From: Marinibacterium profundimaris
GTDB lineage: Bacteria > Pseudomonadota > Alphaproteobacteria > Rhodobacterales > Rhodobacteraceae
DNA: 64,000 nt
Assembly (NCBI RefSeq): GCF_002210095.1
Contig: NZ_AQQR01000002.1
Span: 1 to 64,000, forward strand
Direction: 5' to 3'
The notes under the pieces were generated by a model, which saw nothing but the letters and a program-made list of their open reading frames with translations, was not told where the DNA came from and did not search any database. The translations under genes and the position numbers were made by a program. Shown here piece by piece: positions 18,366-26,727 of this stretch; the first letter of the stretch is position 1; each line of letters begins with the position of its first letter.

Positions 18366-19229
18366 TCATCGCAGGAACCCCGCGGTCTGGGCCTCTTCCC
18401 GCGTGATCAGCCCGCGCTGCACCGCCTGGAAAACCCTGTCCTCCGGCAGGTGTCGGTACATCCAGTCCTTCCGCTCGCGGATCGCTTCGGCGGCGTCGCT
18501 GAGCTGCCTCTCGACGATCTGTTGCGGCCTGTGCGCCTCGGCCCTGGCCGCCTCGACGAAAGGTCGCCATTTCCCCAGCCTGAACCAGTTGTCCGAGAAG
18601 CTGACCTTCGATCGGGTGTGCCCGGCCGAGTGCCGGGCATATGCCTTCACTGCCGTCAGCAGTTCGGCCGCCGTCACCTCGGACAGAGCATCCCGGGCCA
18701 GCCTGAGCGAGGTCGGCCGGTCCCGTCGCCGATCCTCGGGATAGGCATCCCAGATCTTCCCCAAATCCTCCTCCCCCGGCTCCTGCGCGCGCGTAGGAGG
18801 TTTAGGGGTTGTTTTAGGATTGTTTGGGGTCCCCTGAGGACCCCGTACCCCGTCCTCAGGGGACCCGGTACCGGGGTCAGGACGCACCCCGTCCTCTGAG
18901 GACCCCGTCTGCGCGGGGGTCCTTGCCGGGGCCCCAATCAACTCCAGTTGCGCCACGACATCCATGTCGATCCGGTAGACAACGGTGAAGCCGTTCTTGC
19001 AGGGCCGTTGCTGTCCGGTCTGGACCAGGATGCCCTCGCGGAGGAAGTCCGAGATGGTCCGCTTGACGCTGGTCTCGCTCAGCTCCGTGTGGCGCTGGAC
19101 GAACCCCTTGGAGCACCAGATGCCCGAGCCGTCATCGCTGGCCTTGTTGGCCAGGAACATGATGATCTGCTTGCGGACGGCACTGCCGAAACGGCGCTCA
19201 TGGCAATGGGCCTCTACGACGTAGCTCAT
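18366..19229 (-). CDS. Winged-helix (HTH) replication-initiator-like protein (287 aa)
   Basis: The N-terminal 75 residues form a helix-turn-helix of the plasmid/phage replication type (FLANKASDDGSGIWCSKGFV, then TELSETSVKRTISDFLREG). A Pro/Gly/Thr-rich repetitive linker follows (about 100-150) and then a helical C-terminal domain (IWDAYPEDRRRDRPTSLRLA and onward) as found in small Rep/DnaD-like proteins. The ATG has a strong GGAGG upstream. The position next to the relaxase fits a replication or regulatory gene of a mobilizable element. The linker DNA is made of near-identical GC-rich repeats. Exact role unproven. Confidence 0.6.
   Translation of the reverse strand: MSYVVEAHCHERRFGSAVRKQIIMFLANKASDDGSGIWCSKGFVQRHTELSETSVKRTISDFLREGILVQTGQQRPCKNGFTVVYRIDMDVVAQLELIGAPARTPAQTGSSEDGVRPDPGTGSPEDGVRGPQGTPNNPKTTPKPPTRAQEPGEEDLGKIWDAYPEDRRRDRPTSLRLARDALSEVTAAELLTAVKAYARHSAGHTRSKVSFSDNWFRLGKWRPFVEAARAEAHRPQQIVERQLSDAAEAIRERKDWMYRHLPEDRVFQAVQRGLITREEAQTAGFLR
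18832..18906. repeat. Short direct repeats inside the HTH gene, iteron-like
   Basis: CTGAGGACCCCGT occurs exactly at 18832-18844 and 18894-18906, and ACCCCGTCCTC at 18845-18855 and 18884-18894, with a GGTACC-centred segment between them. They encode the low-complexity linker, so they may merely be coding repeats, but repeats inside or next to a rep gene can also be initiator binding sites. Confidence 0.35.
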
Positions 19230-19595
19230 GACCGGTCCTCCGTGAGGCTTGCGCCAGTGGCGGAGGGGGCGTAGGTTTTTCGTGTCGAAAGACTTTCTTT
19301 GTTGTCGGGTGGAGTGCCAGCTCCCCCGGCAATTTTGTTTGGGGCTCCGGGCGTGTCCGGACGGTTCGTCAGACCCTGAATTTCGTCAAAGAATTCAAAG
19401 GGGCTGTTCTGGGGGTTCGCCAGCGTAACCCCATGATTTGCAACAACGCGCAGACTCCTGCACGGCTCACCACTGTATCCTTCCTTTATGCGCCATTCTC
19501 GCGGTTATGCACCCCGGGTGACCTGGCGCCGGGCGGCCGGCACGGGGCACCTGCCCCTTGCGAGACGATCGCGCGCGATCTACATCCGTTGGGTC
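19230..19595. other. Intergenic region at the boundary between accessory element and metabolic island
   Basis: About 365 bases between the divergent HTH gene and the ohrR-like gene. A short GAAAG-a-CTTTC inverted repeat is present near 19283-19293. No tRNA gene, integrase site or direct repeat marking an element border could be identified. Confidence 0.3.
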
Positions 19596-20066
19596 ATGGC
19601 AGAGCAAGGCACGCCCCCCTTCCCCGACGCCGACCGGGATCCGGTCTTGGCGAGCATGCTGTGCTTTGCGATCTATTCCGCCGGCCATGCCTTCACGCAA
19701 TTCTACCGCGCCAGCCTCGAACCGATGGGTCTGACCTATCCGCAAAGCCTGGTGATGACCCTGCTGTGGGAGCGTGACAACCGATCCGTGCGCGAGATCG
19801 GCGCTGCGATGCACCTGAAGTCCAGCACCCTGACCCCGCTGATCAAGCGGCTGGCCGAGGCCGGGCTGGTCAACCGCCAAAGGGACAGCGGGGACGAGCG
19901 CGTGGTGCGGATCACCCTAACGGACAAGGGCCGCGCCCTGCAGGCCAGAGCGGCCGAAATCGCCCCCCATGTGCGGGAGGCGCTGCAGATGTCCGAGGAC
20001 GAGATTGCGCAGGCCATCGCCACGCTCGACCGGATCCGCGCACGGCTGGTGTCGGCCACGCCCTGA
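19596..20066 (+). CDS. ohrR: MarR-family regulator, OhrR-like organic hydroperoxide sensor (156 aa)
   Basis: The N-terminus LASMLCFAIYSAGHAFTQFY matches the region of OhrR that holds the peroxide-sensing cysteine (LCFALY in OhrR). The winged helix follows (RSVREIGAAMHLKSSTLTPL and the wing RDSGDERVVRITLTDKG). In known OhrR, oxidation of this Cys releases the operator of ohr. An ohr gene is not in the window, and the neighbour on the right is convergent. The reading frame extends upstream to 19488, but the family N-terminus fits ATG 19596. The call as OhrR rather than another MarR rests on the Cys context. Confidence 0.7.
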   Translation: MAEQGTPPFPDADRDPVLASMLCFAIYSAGHAFTQFYRASLEPMGLTYPQSLVMTLLWERDNRSVREIGAAMHLKSSTLTPLIKRLAEAGLVNRQRDSGDERVVRITLTDKGRALQARAAEIAPHVREALQMSEDEIAQAIATLDRIRARLVSATP

Positions 20067-20093
20067 TCCGGGCCGCCCGGAATTGTCGCAGGG

Positions 20094-22634
20094 TTATCCT
20101 GCGGTCCCGTCCTTCTCATCCCTGCGGGCCCTGATCGCCAGCTGCGCCGCCGAGAGGCGCGCGATGGGCACCCTGTAGGGCGAGCAGGAGACATAGGTGA
20201 ACCCGCCGGTGCGGCAGAAGTCGATCGTGTCGATATCCCCGCCATGTTCGCCGCAGATCGACAGGTCGATGGACGGGTTCGTCGCCCGCCCCCGGTCGGC
20301 GGCAATGCGGATCAGCTCTCCGACCCCCTTGAAATCCAGCTTCTCGAAAGGATCGCCGGTCAGCGCGCCCTGTTCGACATAGGCCTTCATGAACCGGCTG
20401 ACGTCGTCGCGCGACAGGCCATAGGTCATCTGGGTGAGGTCGTTGGTGCCGAAGCTCAGCAGCTGCGCATATTCCGCGATCTCGCCGGCGCAAAGCGCGG
20501 CGCGCGGGGTTTCGACCAGCACACCGAGGCGATAGGCGACCTCCTGCCCCGTGGCCACCCGGACCTGCGCCGCGACCGAATCGATGCGCGTCTTGACCAG
20601 CTTCACCTCGGACCGGCCGGCGACGAGGGGGATCATGATCTCGGGCTCTACCGTGGCGCCCACGGCGCGGCCCGCCTCGATCGCGGCCTCGAAGATCGCG
20701 CGCACCTGCATCTCGTAGATCTCGGGATGCATCAGGCCCAGGCGCACACCGCGCATCCCCAGCATCGGGTTGAACTCGGAAATCGCCTCGATCCGCCGGT
20801 TCACCTCGGTCAGCGACAGGTCCAGCGACTGGGCGAGGTTCATGCGCCCTTCGCGGTCCATCGGCAGGAATTCGTGCAGCGGCGGATCGAACAGCCGGAT
20901 GCAGACCGGCAGCCCCGCCATGGTCGCGAAGAGCTCTCTGAAATCCGACCGCTGCATCGGCAGCAGCTGGTCCAGCGCGGCGCGGCGGTCGGCCTCGGTT
21001 CCGGCGAAGATCATCTCGCGCATGACAACCATCCGCGAGGGTTCGAAGAACATGTGCTCGGTCCGGCAAAGCCCGATCCCGTCGGCCAGGAAGCTCATCG
21101 CCAGCGCCGCATCCTGGGGCGTGTCGGCATTGGCGCGCACCCCGATGTCGCGGGCGGCATCCGCCCAGGACATGAATTCCAGGAACCCTGGATCGTCATC
21201 GGCGGGGGTCATCAGGATCTCGCCCATATGCGCCTCGCCATGGGTGCCGTCGACGGTGATCAGGTCGCCTTCGTGAAGGACGCGGCCATCGCCCAGGGTC
21301 ATCGTCTCGGTCTCGGCCGATATCACGACGCCGGAGGCGCCGGTGATGCAGGGCACGCCCAGCCCCCGGGCGATGACGGCCGCATGGCTGGTCATGCCGC
21401 CACGCTCGGTGACGATGGCCTGGGCCACATGCATGCCCCGGATGTCCTCGGGGTTGGTCTCGCGCCGGACGAGGATGCAGGGCTCCTCGCGCGCGGCGCG
21501 GGCGGCGGCGGCGTCGGCGGTAAAGACCACGTGGCCCGTCGCCCCGCCCGGGGAGGCCGCCACGCCGGAAAACAGCGGCTTGCGCGCCGGATCGGGCTGC
21601 ACCTGGGGATGCAGGAACGCGGTCAGCGACGGCGGCGCGACGCGCAGCAGGGCCTCTTCGCGCGTGATCACATCGGCCTCGACCAGCGCCATCGCGTTGT
21701 TCAGAGCCACCCGGGCGCTGGACGCCTGCGGGCTCGCATCCAGCACGAGGAACCGGCCGCCTTCGTACGCGACGTCGATCTCGCGATCCGCGCGAAAGCC
21801 CCGCCGCGCGGTGTCGAGCAGGGCAGAGAGCGCCTCCACACGCTCCGGTGCGCGGTCCTGCAGGGCGGTCGGGATATCCTCGGCCGGCGCGGGCGCTCCG
21901 GTCTCGGTCAGCGCGCGCAGGCTGCCGTTCAGCCGGGTCTGCCCCGTCACCGGATCGAACATCCGCACCCGCCCGGTGGCAATTTCGCCCGGGGCCACGG
22001 ACCAGCGGTTGTCCTGCACCAGAAGGGCCAGCCCGGCCTCAAGCGGCGCGCCCTGGGCATGGCGCAGCAACCGGGCGGTGATCCCGCCCCAGGCCGTCGC
22101 CATGGAGGAGACGACCTGCGACAGCTGCCGACCGGGATCCTGGGGAAAGGCCTCTCCGGCCTCGCGCAGGTAGATTTCGAGCGCGGCGCCGGCCGGGTCG
22201 GACCCGGCGGCGGCCTCATCGAAGGGCTCGGCATCGAGACAGGCGACATCGGTGGCATAGCGCAGGATGAAATCGAACCAACGCCGGTCCGCGTGCTCCT
22301 GTCCGAAGCGGGCGGCAAGCAGCGCATGGGTGGCCTCGTTCAGGCCGACATCGGGGAATTCGCGCGGTCCGCCCCAGGAGCGGCGGCCGCTTGACGGCAG
22401 GACAGAGACCAGCGGGTCGGGGCCGAATTCGTTGATCACCCCGGCCGCGTCAAAGCGTTGCCCGGTGGCGATGCCATGCAAGCGTTCCACCGACAGCGCG
22501 ACCGAGACGGGGCAGGTCAGCCCCATATCCACCAGGTGCTGCAGGTCGCCGGCCCGTTCGCCATGCGCCTCGGCCACGACACCGGCCCCCGGTTCGATCC
22601 GGACGACGCCGGACCTGTGGTCGGACATCAGCAT
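20094..22634 (-). CDS. Pyruvate phosphate dikinase homologue with a degenerate nucleotide-binding domain (846 aa)
   Basis: The C-terminal two thirds are clearly PPDK: phosphohistidine domain with GGMTSHAAVIARGLGVPC, the TIM-barrel PEP/pyruvate domain (GIGLCRTEHMFF), and the end SICGEHGGD...YVSCSPYRVPIARL with the catalytic Cys. The N-terminal ATP-grasp part is eroded. The VRSG motif is SVLPSSG, the GGKG lysine region is HGERAG, and the LQTR motif is LDAS. Known PPDK needs these residues to bind ATP. It may therefore be a non-canonical phosphotransferase or a PEP-binding protein. ATG 22634 with AAAGGGGG upstream is preferred over a longer start. It is 155 bp after folE2 and probably co-transcribed with it. 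Confidence 0.75.
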   Translation of the reverse strand: MLMSDHRSGVVRIEPGAGVVAEAHGERAGDLQHLVDMGLTCPVSVALSVERLHGIATGQRFDAAGVINEFGPDPLVSVLPSSGRRSWGGPREFPDVGLNEATHALLAARFGQEHADRRWFDFILRYATDVACLDAEPFDEAAAGSDPAGAALEIYLREAGEAFPQDPGRQLSQVVSSMATAWGGITARLLRHAQGAPLEAGLALLVQDNRWSVAPGEIATGRVRMFDPVTGQTRLNGSLRALTETGAPAPAEDIPTALQDRAPERVEALSALLDTARRGFRADREIDVAYEGGRFLVLDASPQASSARVALNNAMALVEADVITREEALLRVAPPSLTAFLHPQVQPDPARKPLFSGVAASPGGATGHVVFTADAAAARAAREEPCILVRRETNPEDIRGMHVAQAIVTERGGMTSHAAVIARGLGVPCITGASGVVISAETETMTLGDGRVLHEGDLITVDGTHGEAHMGEILMTPADDDPGFLEFMSWADAARDIGVRANADTPQDAALAMSFLADGIGLCRTEHMFFEPSRMVVMREMIFAGTEADRRAALDQLLPMQRSDFRELFATMAGLPVCIRLFDPPLHEFLPMDREGRMNLAQSLDLSLTEVNRRIEAISEFNPMLGMRGVRLGLMHPEIYEMQVRAIFEAAIEAGRAVGATVEPEIMIPLVAGRSEVKLVKTRIDSVAAQVRVATGQEVAYRLGVLVETPRAALCAGEIAEYAQLLSFGTNDLTQMTYGLSRDDVSRFMKAYVEQGALTGDPFEKLDFKGVGELIRIAADRGRATNPSIDLSICGEHGGDIDTIDFCRTGGFTYVSCSPYRVPIARLSAAQLAIRARRDEKDGTAG

Positions 22635-22789
22635 TACGGGCCCCCTTTGCGCCCCTTCGGGCTGTTTTTCGGGCGCGTCCGTAGTGGTCCGGCCGGGTCC
22701 CTCCCCACCGGCCAGTCCAGGCGCGCCGTCCGCGTCACCCGGCAGTATAGTGCAAATTCCGCTGATGGGCGCAATCTCTCCGGGCGGGG

Positions 22790-23893
22790 TCATCCCAGCC
22801 CCCTGAGATCCCGGAACAGGTGGATGTCGACGGGCGCCCCGGCAAAGGTCGGCCCCCGGGTCATCAGCGCCACGGCATCGTGGCTGTGCAGGCTTTCCTG
22901 GTGGCTGGCCACCACGCGGTAATCGCCGACCCTGTCATCGCCCGACAGCACCTCGGCAAAAAGCCGGACGGCATCCTCGACAAAGATCGGATTGGCGGCG
23001 TTCAGCTCGGCGAAGGCCTGTTCGTCCTCGCGTTTGACCATGACCTGGGTCTCGGTCGGCACGGCACGGCGGCACAGGTCCACCACGTCCTCGAACCACA
23101 GCACCGGCGCATCGGGGCGCAGCACCAGCGACAGCCGCGCGACAGAGCGCTGCGAATGCGGCGTCGCCAGCTGGCCACGGATGGCTCGGGCATGTTCCGA
23201 CAATTCCAGCGAACAGGGGCAGGTTGAGGAATAGACGTAGTCGAGATGCAGGATCGAACGGCTTTCACCGCCACTGACCAATTCTTCCAGGGTCAGCGCA
23301 TAATACTGGTAGCCCTCCAGCCCCGACCGGAGCGAGGGCACCCGCATCGGGAAGCGCAGGTCCATGGCGATGCGCGCGTCAGAGCAATCGTGGTCGGCGC
23401 GGTAATCGCGCAACACCTCGCGGATCACGTCAAAGCTGAACTCCCGGTCGGCAGCGCGATAGAAGCTGCGCATGATCCGGGACATGTTGATGCCCTTGTT
23501 GTCCGCGCCCAGGCTGACGGTGCCCGTCACCCCGGTTTCCAGTGTCAGCGGGTCGCCGTCGCGGCGCCGGTAGCGGATCGGCAGGCGAAAGCCCGAAATG
23601 CCGACATGGGCAATGCCGTCGCGCGCGCCGCGGATCAGGCTTTGCGGCCCGTTCTGCAGGTCCGGCAGGCCGGCGATGTAATCGGCATCGGCTGTAAATC
23701 GGTCGGGATAGTCGCGTGACAGCGCCCCGCCCCGCGCCAGTTCGGCCAGCCGGGCCTTCAGATCCGGCGCATCCCTGTCGCCGGCGCCGGATGCCATCCA
23801 GTCCTGCAGCACCCGAAGCGCGGCTTCGGCAGCCGAATCGTCAGGACAGGCGTGATTTGGGCTGGCATGCAGCCCGACGGGCCGGGTGTTCAT
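22790..23893 (-). CDS. folE2: GTP cyclohydrolase FolE2 (type IB, 367 aa)
   Basis: This enzyme converts GTP to 7,8-dihydroneopterin triphosphate, the first step of tetrahydrofolate synthesis. Family marks are GVTGTVSLGADNKGINMSRI, the central metal/catalytic cysteines in STCPCS (Cys225/227) and the conserved SVARLSLVL and HSHDAVA segments. The longer reading (start 23941) begins inside a leader hairpin, so ATG 23893 with GGAGAGAAGGA upstream is chosen. It is followed by the PPDK homologue. A GntR-type operator lies 270 bp upstream, and a strong hairpin lies just before the ribosome binding site. FolE2 is the non-zinc-dependent alternative to FolE. Confidence 0.92.
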   Translation of the reverse strand: MNTRPVGLHASPNHACPDDSAAEAALRVLQDWMASGAGDRDAPDLKARLAELARGGALSRDYPDRFTADADYIAGLPDLQNGPQSLIRGARDGIAHVGISGFRLPIRYRRRDGDPLTLETGVTGTVSLGADNKGINMSRIMRSFYRAADREFSFDVIREVLRDYRADHDCSDARIAMDLRFPMRVPSLRSGLEGYQYYALTLEELVSGGESRSILHLDYVYSSTCPCSLELSEHARAIRGQLATPHSQRSVARLSLVLRPDAPVLWFEDVVDLCRRAVPTETQVMVKREDEQAFAELNAANPIFVEDAVRLFAEVLSGDDRVGDYRVVASHQESLHSHDAVALMTRGPTFAGAPVDIHLFRDLRGLG

Positions 23894-23922
23894 GGGGTCT
23901 GATCCTTCTCTCCCAAAAGGTT

Positions 23923-23963
23923 GGGCGACGCGATCCGCCACGACGGACGGGATCGCGCCACCC
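23923..23963 (-). promoter_or_regulatory. Leader hairpin just upstream of the folE2 ribosome binding site
   Basis: On the minus strand GGGTGGCGCGATCC (complement of 23950-23963) pairs over 14 bp, including two G-U wobbles, with GGATCGCGTCGCCC (complement of 23923-23936) around a 13-nt loop. It ends about 12 bases before the Shine-Dalgarno and is followed by a short TTTT. It could be an attenuator or part of a riboswitch-like leader. I could not match it to a known motif. Confidence 0.45.
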
Positions 23964-24162
23964 TACAGGTTCGATACCGTGCCGTGCCGGCAGGGCTGCC
24001 CTGCGCCACCCCATGTCGTCCACCCCGGGAGGAGAGGGAGGATGAGGGGCGGCCTCGGGACAGGCGCAGGTTGTGCCGGCGAGGGGTCACCAGCGGTCAG
24101 CACCTGCGGTCACGGGTCGGTATCGGTCCCGTGCGCCCGGGAGGTCCGGGCTCACAGGTTCA

Positions 24163-24179
24163 TGGTACTAGGTATACCA
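24163..24179. promoter_or_regulatory. GntR-type operator upstream of folE2
   Basis: TGGTACTAGGTATACCA, a near-perfect inverted repeat, matches all 17 positions of the consensus TGGTAYYWGGYATRCCA shared by several promoters of the window. It is the only such site in the 381-bp gap between folA and folE2. Confidence 0.6.
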
Positions 24180-24274
24180 AGAACAATCAAACGGGTATTT
24201 GCCATTGCGGCGGAGAAATTCCAGATTTCTCGTGGATTCCCCGTGCCTTCCCGGTTTTGCCGCAAATCTGGACG

Positions 24275-24754
24275 TTACGTCCGACGGCGCAGATCGCGCA
24301 GAATGCACATGGGATTTCGGCGCCGGAGCAGCGTGGTCTGGCAACAGGTCCACCCGGTCTCGTCGAAGTCGGGAAAGAAGGTATCGGCATCCTCGACGTC
24401 AAGCTCGACCTCGCTGATGAGCATCCGATCGGCCAGCGGCATCAGGTCGGCATAGACCCGGGCGCCGCCGATTCCGTGGATCGCCTGGTGGCCCGCCTCG
24501 CGCGCAAAGCGGACCGCCTCGGCCGGGCTGGGAAAGACATGCTCGGCCAGGTCCGGATCCGAAGAGACGACGCAGTTCAGCCGGTCCGGCAACGGGCGTC
24601 GCGGCAGGCTGCGCCAGGTGCGGGCACCCATGATGAGCGCGCCGCCGGTGGTCGCCTCGCGGAAATGGGCCAGATCCTCGGGGAGGCTCCACGGCATGGT
24701 GCCGTCCCGCCCGATGGCGCCGTTGCGAGCGCGGGCGACAAGCAGCGTGATCAC
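24275..24754 (-). CDS. folA: Dihydrofolate reductase (159 aa)
   Basis: The enzyme reduces dihydrofolate to tetrahydrofolate with NADPH. Typical DHFR features are ITLLVARARNGAIGRDGTMP with the WSLPEDLAHFR helix holding the active-site acidic residue, GGALIMGARTWRSLPRRPLP and IGGARVYADLMPLADRM. The start is GTG at 24754, giving the usual 159-aa length; upstream sequence in frame belongs to folB in another frame. It lies 40 bp after folB and is the last gene of the sucCD-like/qor/folB/folA run. It supplies H4F to the C1 genes around it. Confidence 0.9.
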   Translation of the reverse strand: MITLLVARARNGAIGRDGTMPWSLPEDLAHFREATTGGALIMGARTWRSLPRRPLPDRLNCVVSSDPDLAEHVFPSPAEAVRFAREAGHQAIHGIGGARVYADLMPLADRMLISEVELDVEDADTFFPDFDETGWTCCQTTLLRRRNPMCILRDLRRRT

Positions 24755-24794
24755 GATGCGCCCCGGCACCCGCCCGCGTGATCGGTCCTTGTGA

Positions 24795-25670
24795 TCACGT
24801 TCCGGTTGCGTCCAGCCTGTGCGCGGCACCAATCGGGCCAAGCTCAACGACGTCACCGGCGCCAAGGCGTTCCGCGAACCATTCGGCCAGGGCCCGCCCC
24901 TGCAACCTGTCGCGCACCTTCGGATCGGTTGCGCGGCGCACGATCCGGCTTGGCGCCCAGACCGCCAGACAGGTCTGGTCGATCGCGTGTTGCAGTTCGG
25001 TCCGGCTTTCGATGACACGGCAGCGGGCATCGCGTCCGGCAATGCGCCAGGCCGCCTGTTCCATCGCCAGCAGGTCGATCTGCCGGTCCACCCCGCCGGT
25101 TTCGCCGCGCTCCGGCGCCGAACAGGGCGCAAGCACAACCGGGCGGCCGGGCGCGAGAAGGGCGTCGAACCGTTCGCTCAGCCTCGCGTCACCAAGGGCG
25201 GCCTCGTCCACCAGCACGACCAGCGGCGCCTCGCCCCGGATCGCGAAGAGATCGGGAACCGCGGCCACGGCCTGGCGGGCGGTCCGTTCGATTTCCACGC
25301 CCAGTGCAAAGGGGCCGCGATCCAGCTTTTCGACCCGCAGGGTCAGGTGGCGCACCGCCGGAATCGCCAGCAGGCGATCGGCGATCCGCTCGGCCAGTGT
25401 TTCCAGCAGATCCAGGCGTTCGTCACGCAGCACGGTGTCGATGGTCTGCACGAGGGTGTCGTAGCTGAGGATCCCGTCCACGTCGTCGCCCACCGGCGCG
25501 TCGGCGGGCACAAGCTCCACCATCACGTTGAAACGCAGGGTCTGCTCGACATCGCGTTCTTCCCCGAAGGCGCCGATCTCGGCCTTGCGGATGTAATCGC
25601 CCAGCAGGAGCCGGTCGACCGCCCTTTCGCGCGCCGACAGGTCGCGCCGGAAATCGGCCTGTGTGTTCAT
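24795..25670 (-). CDS. folB: Dihydroneopterin aldolase (291 aa, with a long C-terminal extension)
   Basis: The first 120 residues are the FolB fold: DYIRKAEIGAFGEERDVEQT, then VGDDVDGILSYDTLVQTID, and the LDLLETLAERIADRLLA helix followed by LRVEKLDRGP. The enzyme makes 6-hydroxymethyl-dihydropterin in folate synthesis. Residues from about 130 on (AAVPDLFAIRGEAPLVVLVD and after) form an extension about as long again, also seen in alphaproteobacterial FolB. It is located between the quinone-oxidoreductase gene and folA, all on the same strand. Confidence 0.85.
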   Translation of the reverse strand: MNTQADFRRDLSARERAVDRLLLGDYIRKAEIGAFGEERDVEQTLRFNVMVELVPADAPVGDDVDGILSYDTLVQTIDTVLRDERLDLLETLAERIADRLLAIPAVRHLTLRVEKLDRGPFALGVEIERTARQAVAAVPDLFAIRGEAPLVVLVDEAALGDARLSERFDALLAPGRPVVLAPCSAPERGETGGVDRQIDLLAMEQAAWRIAGRDARCRVIESRTELQHAIDQTCLAVWAPSRIVRRATDPKVRDRLQGRALAEWFAERLGAGDVVELGPIGAAHRLDATGT

Positions 25671-25727
25671 GGGCTTGTCCCTTTCAGAACGGTCGGAATT
25701 TCAGGGCGATGGCCCGGGATCAGGCTT

Positions 25728-26723
25728 TCAGGCGGTCAGGAGGATCTTGCCGTGCTGCTGCGCGGCTTCCATCATCTCGTGCGCGGCGGCGGCTTGCGCC
25801 AGGGGCAGCGTCGCATGGGTCACGCTGCGCAACGCACCGGAGGCAAAGAGCGGCCAGACCGTTTCGCGCAGGCTTTCGGCCACATGTCCCTTGAAGGCGT
25901 CGGACCGCGACCGCAGGGTCGAGCCGGTGTAGCTGATCCGTTTCAGCATGACCGGCATCAGGTCGATTTCGACCTTGGATCCGGCGTTGAACGCCAGCTG
26001 GATGATCCGCGCATCGTGGCGCGAGGCCTTGATGTTGCGGGCCACGTAATCGCCGCCGATGATATCCAGAATGATATCCATGCCCCCCGCCTCGCGGCAG
26101 ATCGGCACGAAATCCTCCGACTTGTAGTCGATCGTGCGCGTGGCGCCGAGCGAGGTGGCGAAGGAGGCCGAAGCCTCGGAATCGACCGTGGTATAGACAT
26201 TCAGCCCCATCGCCGCGCCCAGCTGCACGGCGGTGGAGCCGATCCCGCCGGATCCGCCATGCACCAGGAAATTCCCTGCCTCGGGGATCGCCTGGTCGAG
26301 GAAGACGTTGCTCCAGACGGTAAAGAAGGTCTCGGGCAGGCCGGCGGCGTCGACCACGCTGACGCCATCGGGAATCGGCAGGCAGTGATCGGCACGCACC
26401 GCAACATATTCGGCATAACCGCCACCGTTGGTCAGCGCGCAGACCATGTCGCCGGGCGACCAGAGCGATTGCCCGGCCCCCGCGGCGACCACCTGGCCGG
26501 ACACTTCCAGCCCCAGAAGATCCGAGGCGCCCTTGGGCGGCGGGTAATGGCCACGGCGCTGGACCATGTCGGGCCCGTTCACGCCGGCGGCGACCACACG
26601 GATCACCACCTCGTCCGGGCCGGGCGTGGGCAGGGGGCGGGACCCGGGGGCAAGAACCTCGGGGCCGCCCGGCTCCTTCATTTCGACGACAGTCATCATT
26701 TCGGGCAGTTCGGCACTGTTCAT
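25728..26723 (-). CDS. Zinc-independent NAD(P)H:quinone oxidoreductase (MDR family, 331 aa)
   Basis: Medium-chain dehydrogenase/reductase of the quinone-reductase (QOR/PIG3) type. The GroES-like N-terminal domain contains GVNGPDMVQRRGHYPPP and LGLEVSGQVVAAGAG. A Rossmann domain has LVHGGSGGIGSTAVQLGAAM (the NADPH-binding AxxGxxG type), and the structural zinc cysteines are absent. It starts 4 bp after the sucD-like stop, so it belongs to that operon. Its substrate is unknown; in this context it may detoxify a reactive carbonyl or quinone. Confidence 0.85.
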   Translation of the reverse strand: MNSAELPEMMTVVEMKEPGGPEVLAPGSRPLPTPGPDEVVIRVVAAGVNGPDMVQRRGHYPPPKGASDLLGLEVSGQVVAAGAGQSLWSPGDMVCALTNGGGYAEYVAVRADHCLPIPDGVSVVDAAGLPETFFTVWSNVFLDQAIPEAGNFLVHGGSGGIGSTAVQLGAAMGLNVYTTVDSEASASFATSLGATRTIDYKSEDFVPICREAGGMDIILDIIGGDYVARNIKASRHDARIIQLAFNAGSKVEIDLMPVMLKRISYTGSTLRSRSDAFKGHVAESLRETVWPLFASGALRSVTHATLPLAQAAAAHEMMEAAQQHGKILLTA

Positions 26724-26727
26724 CGGT

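Noticed and set aside
19230-19595. tRNA-derived attachment site at the element border
   Set aside because: No tRNA 3' end with its T-loop, and no matching direct repeat, could be found on either strand.
20244-22394. 716-aa open frame on the plus strand
   Set aside because: Antisense to the PPDK homologue, which has clear family motifs. The His/Gly/Arg-rich composition is that of a GC-rich shadow frame.
23894-24162. Known THF riboswitch upstream of folE2
   Set aside because: A hairpin exists, but I could not recognise the conserved core of either THF class, so I list only an unassigned leader structure.
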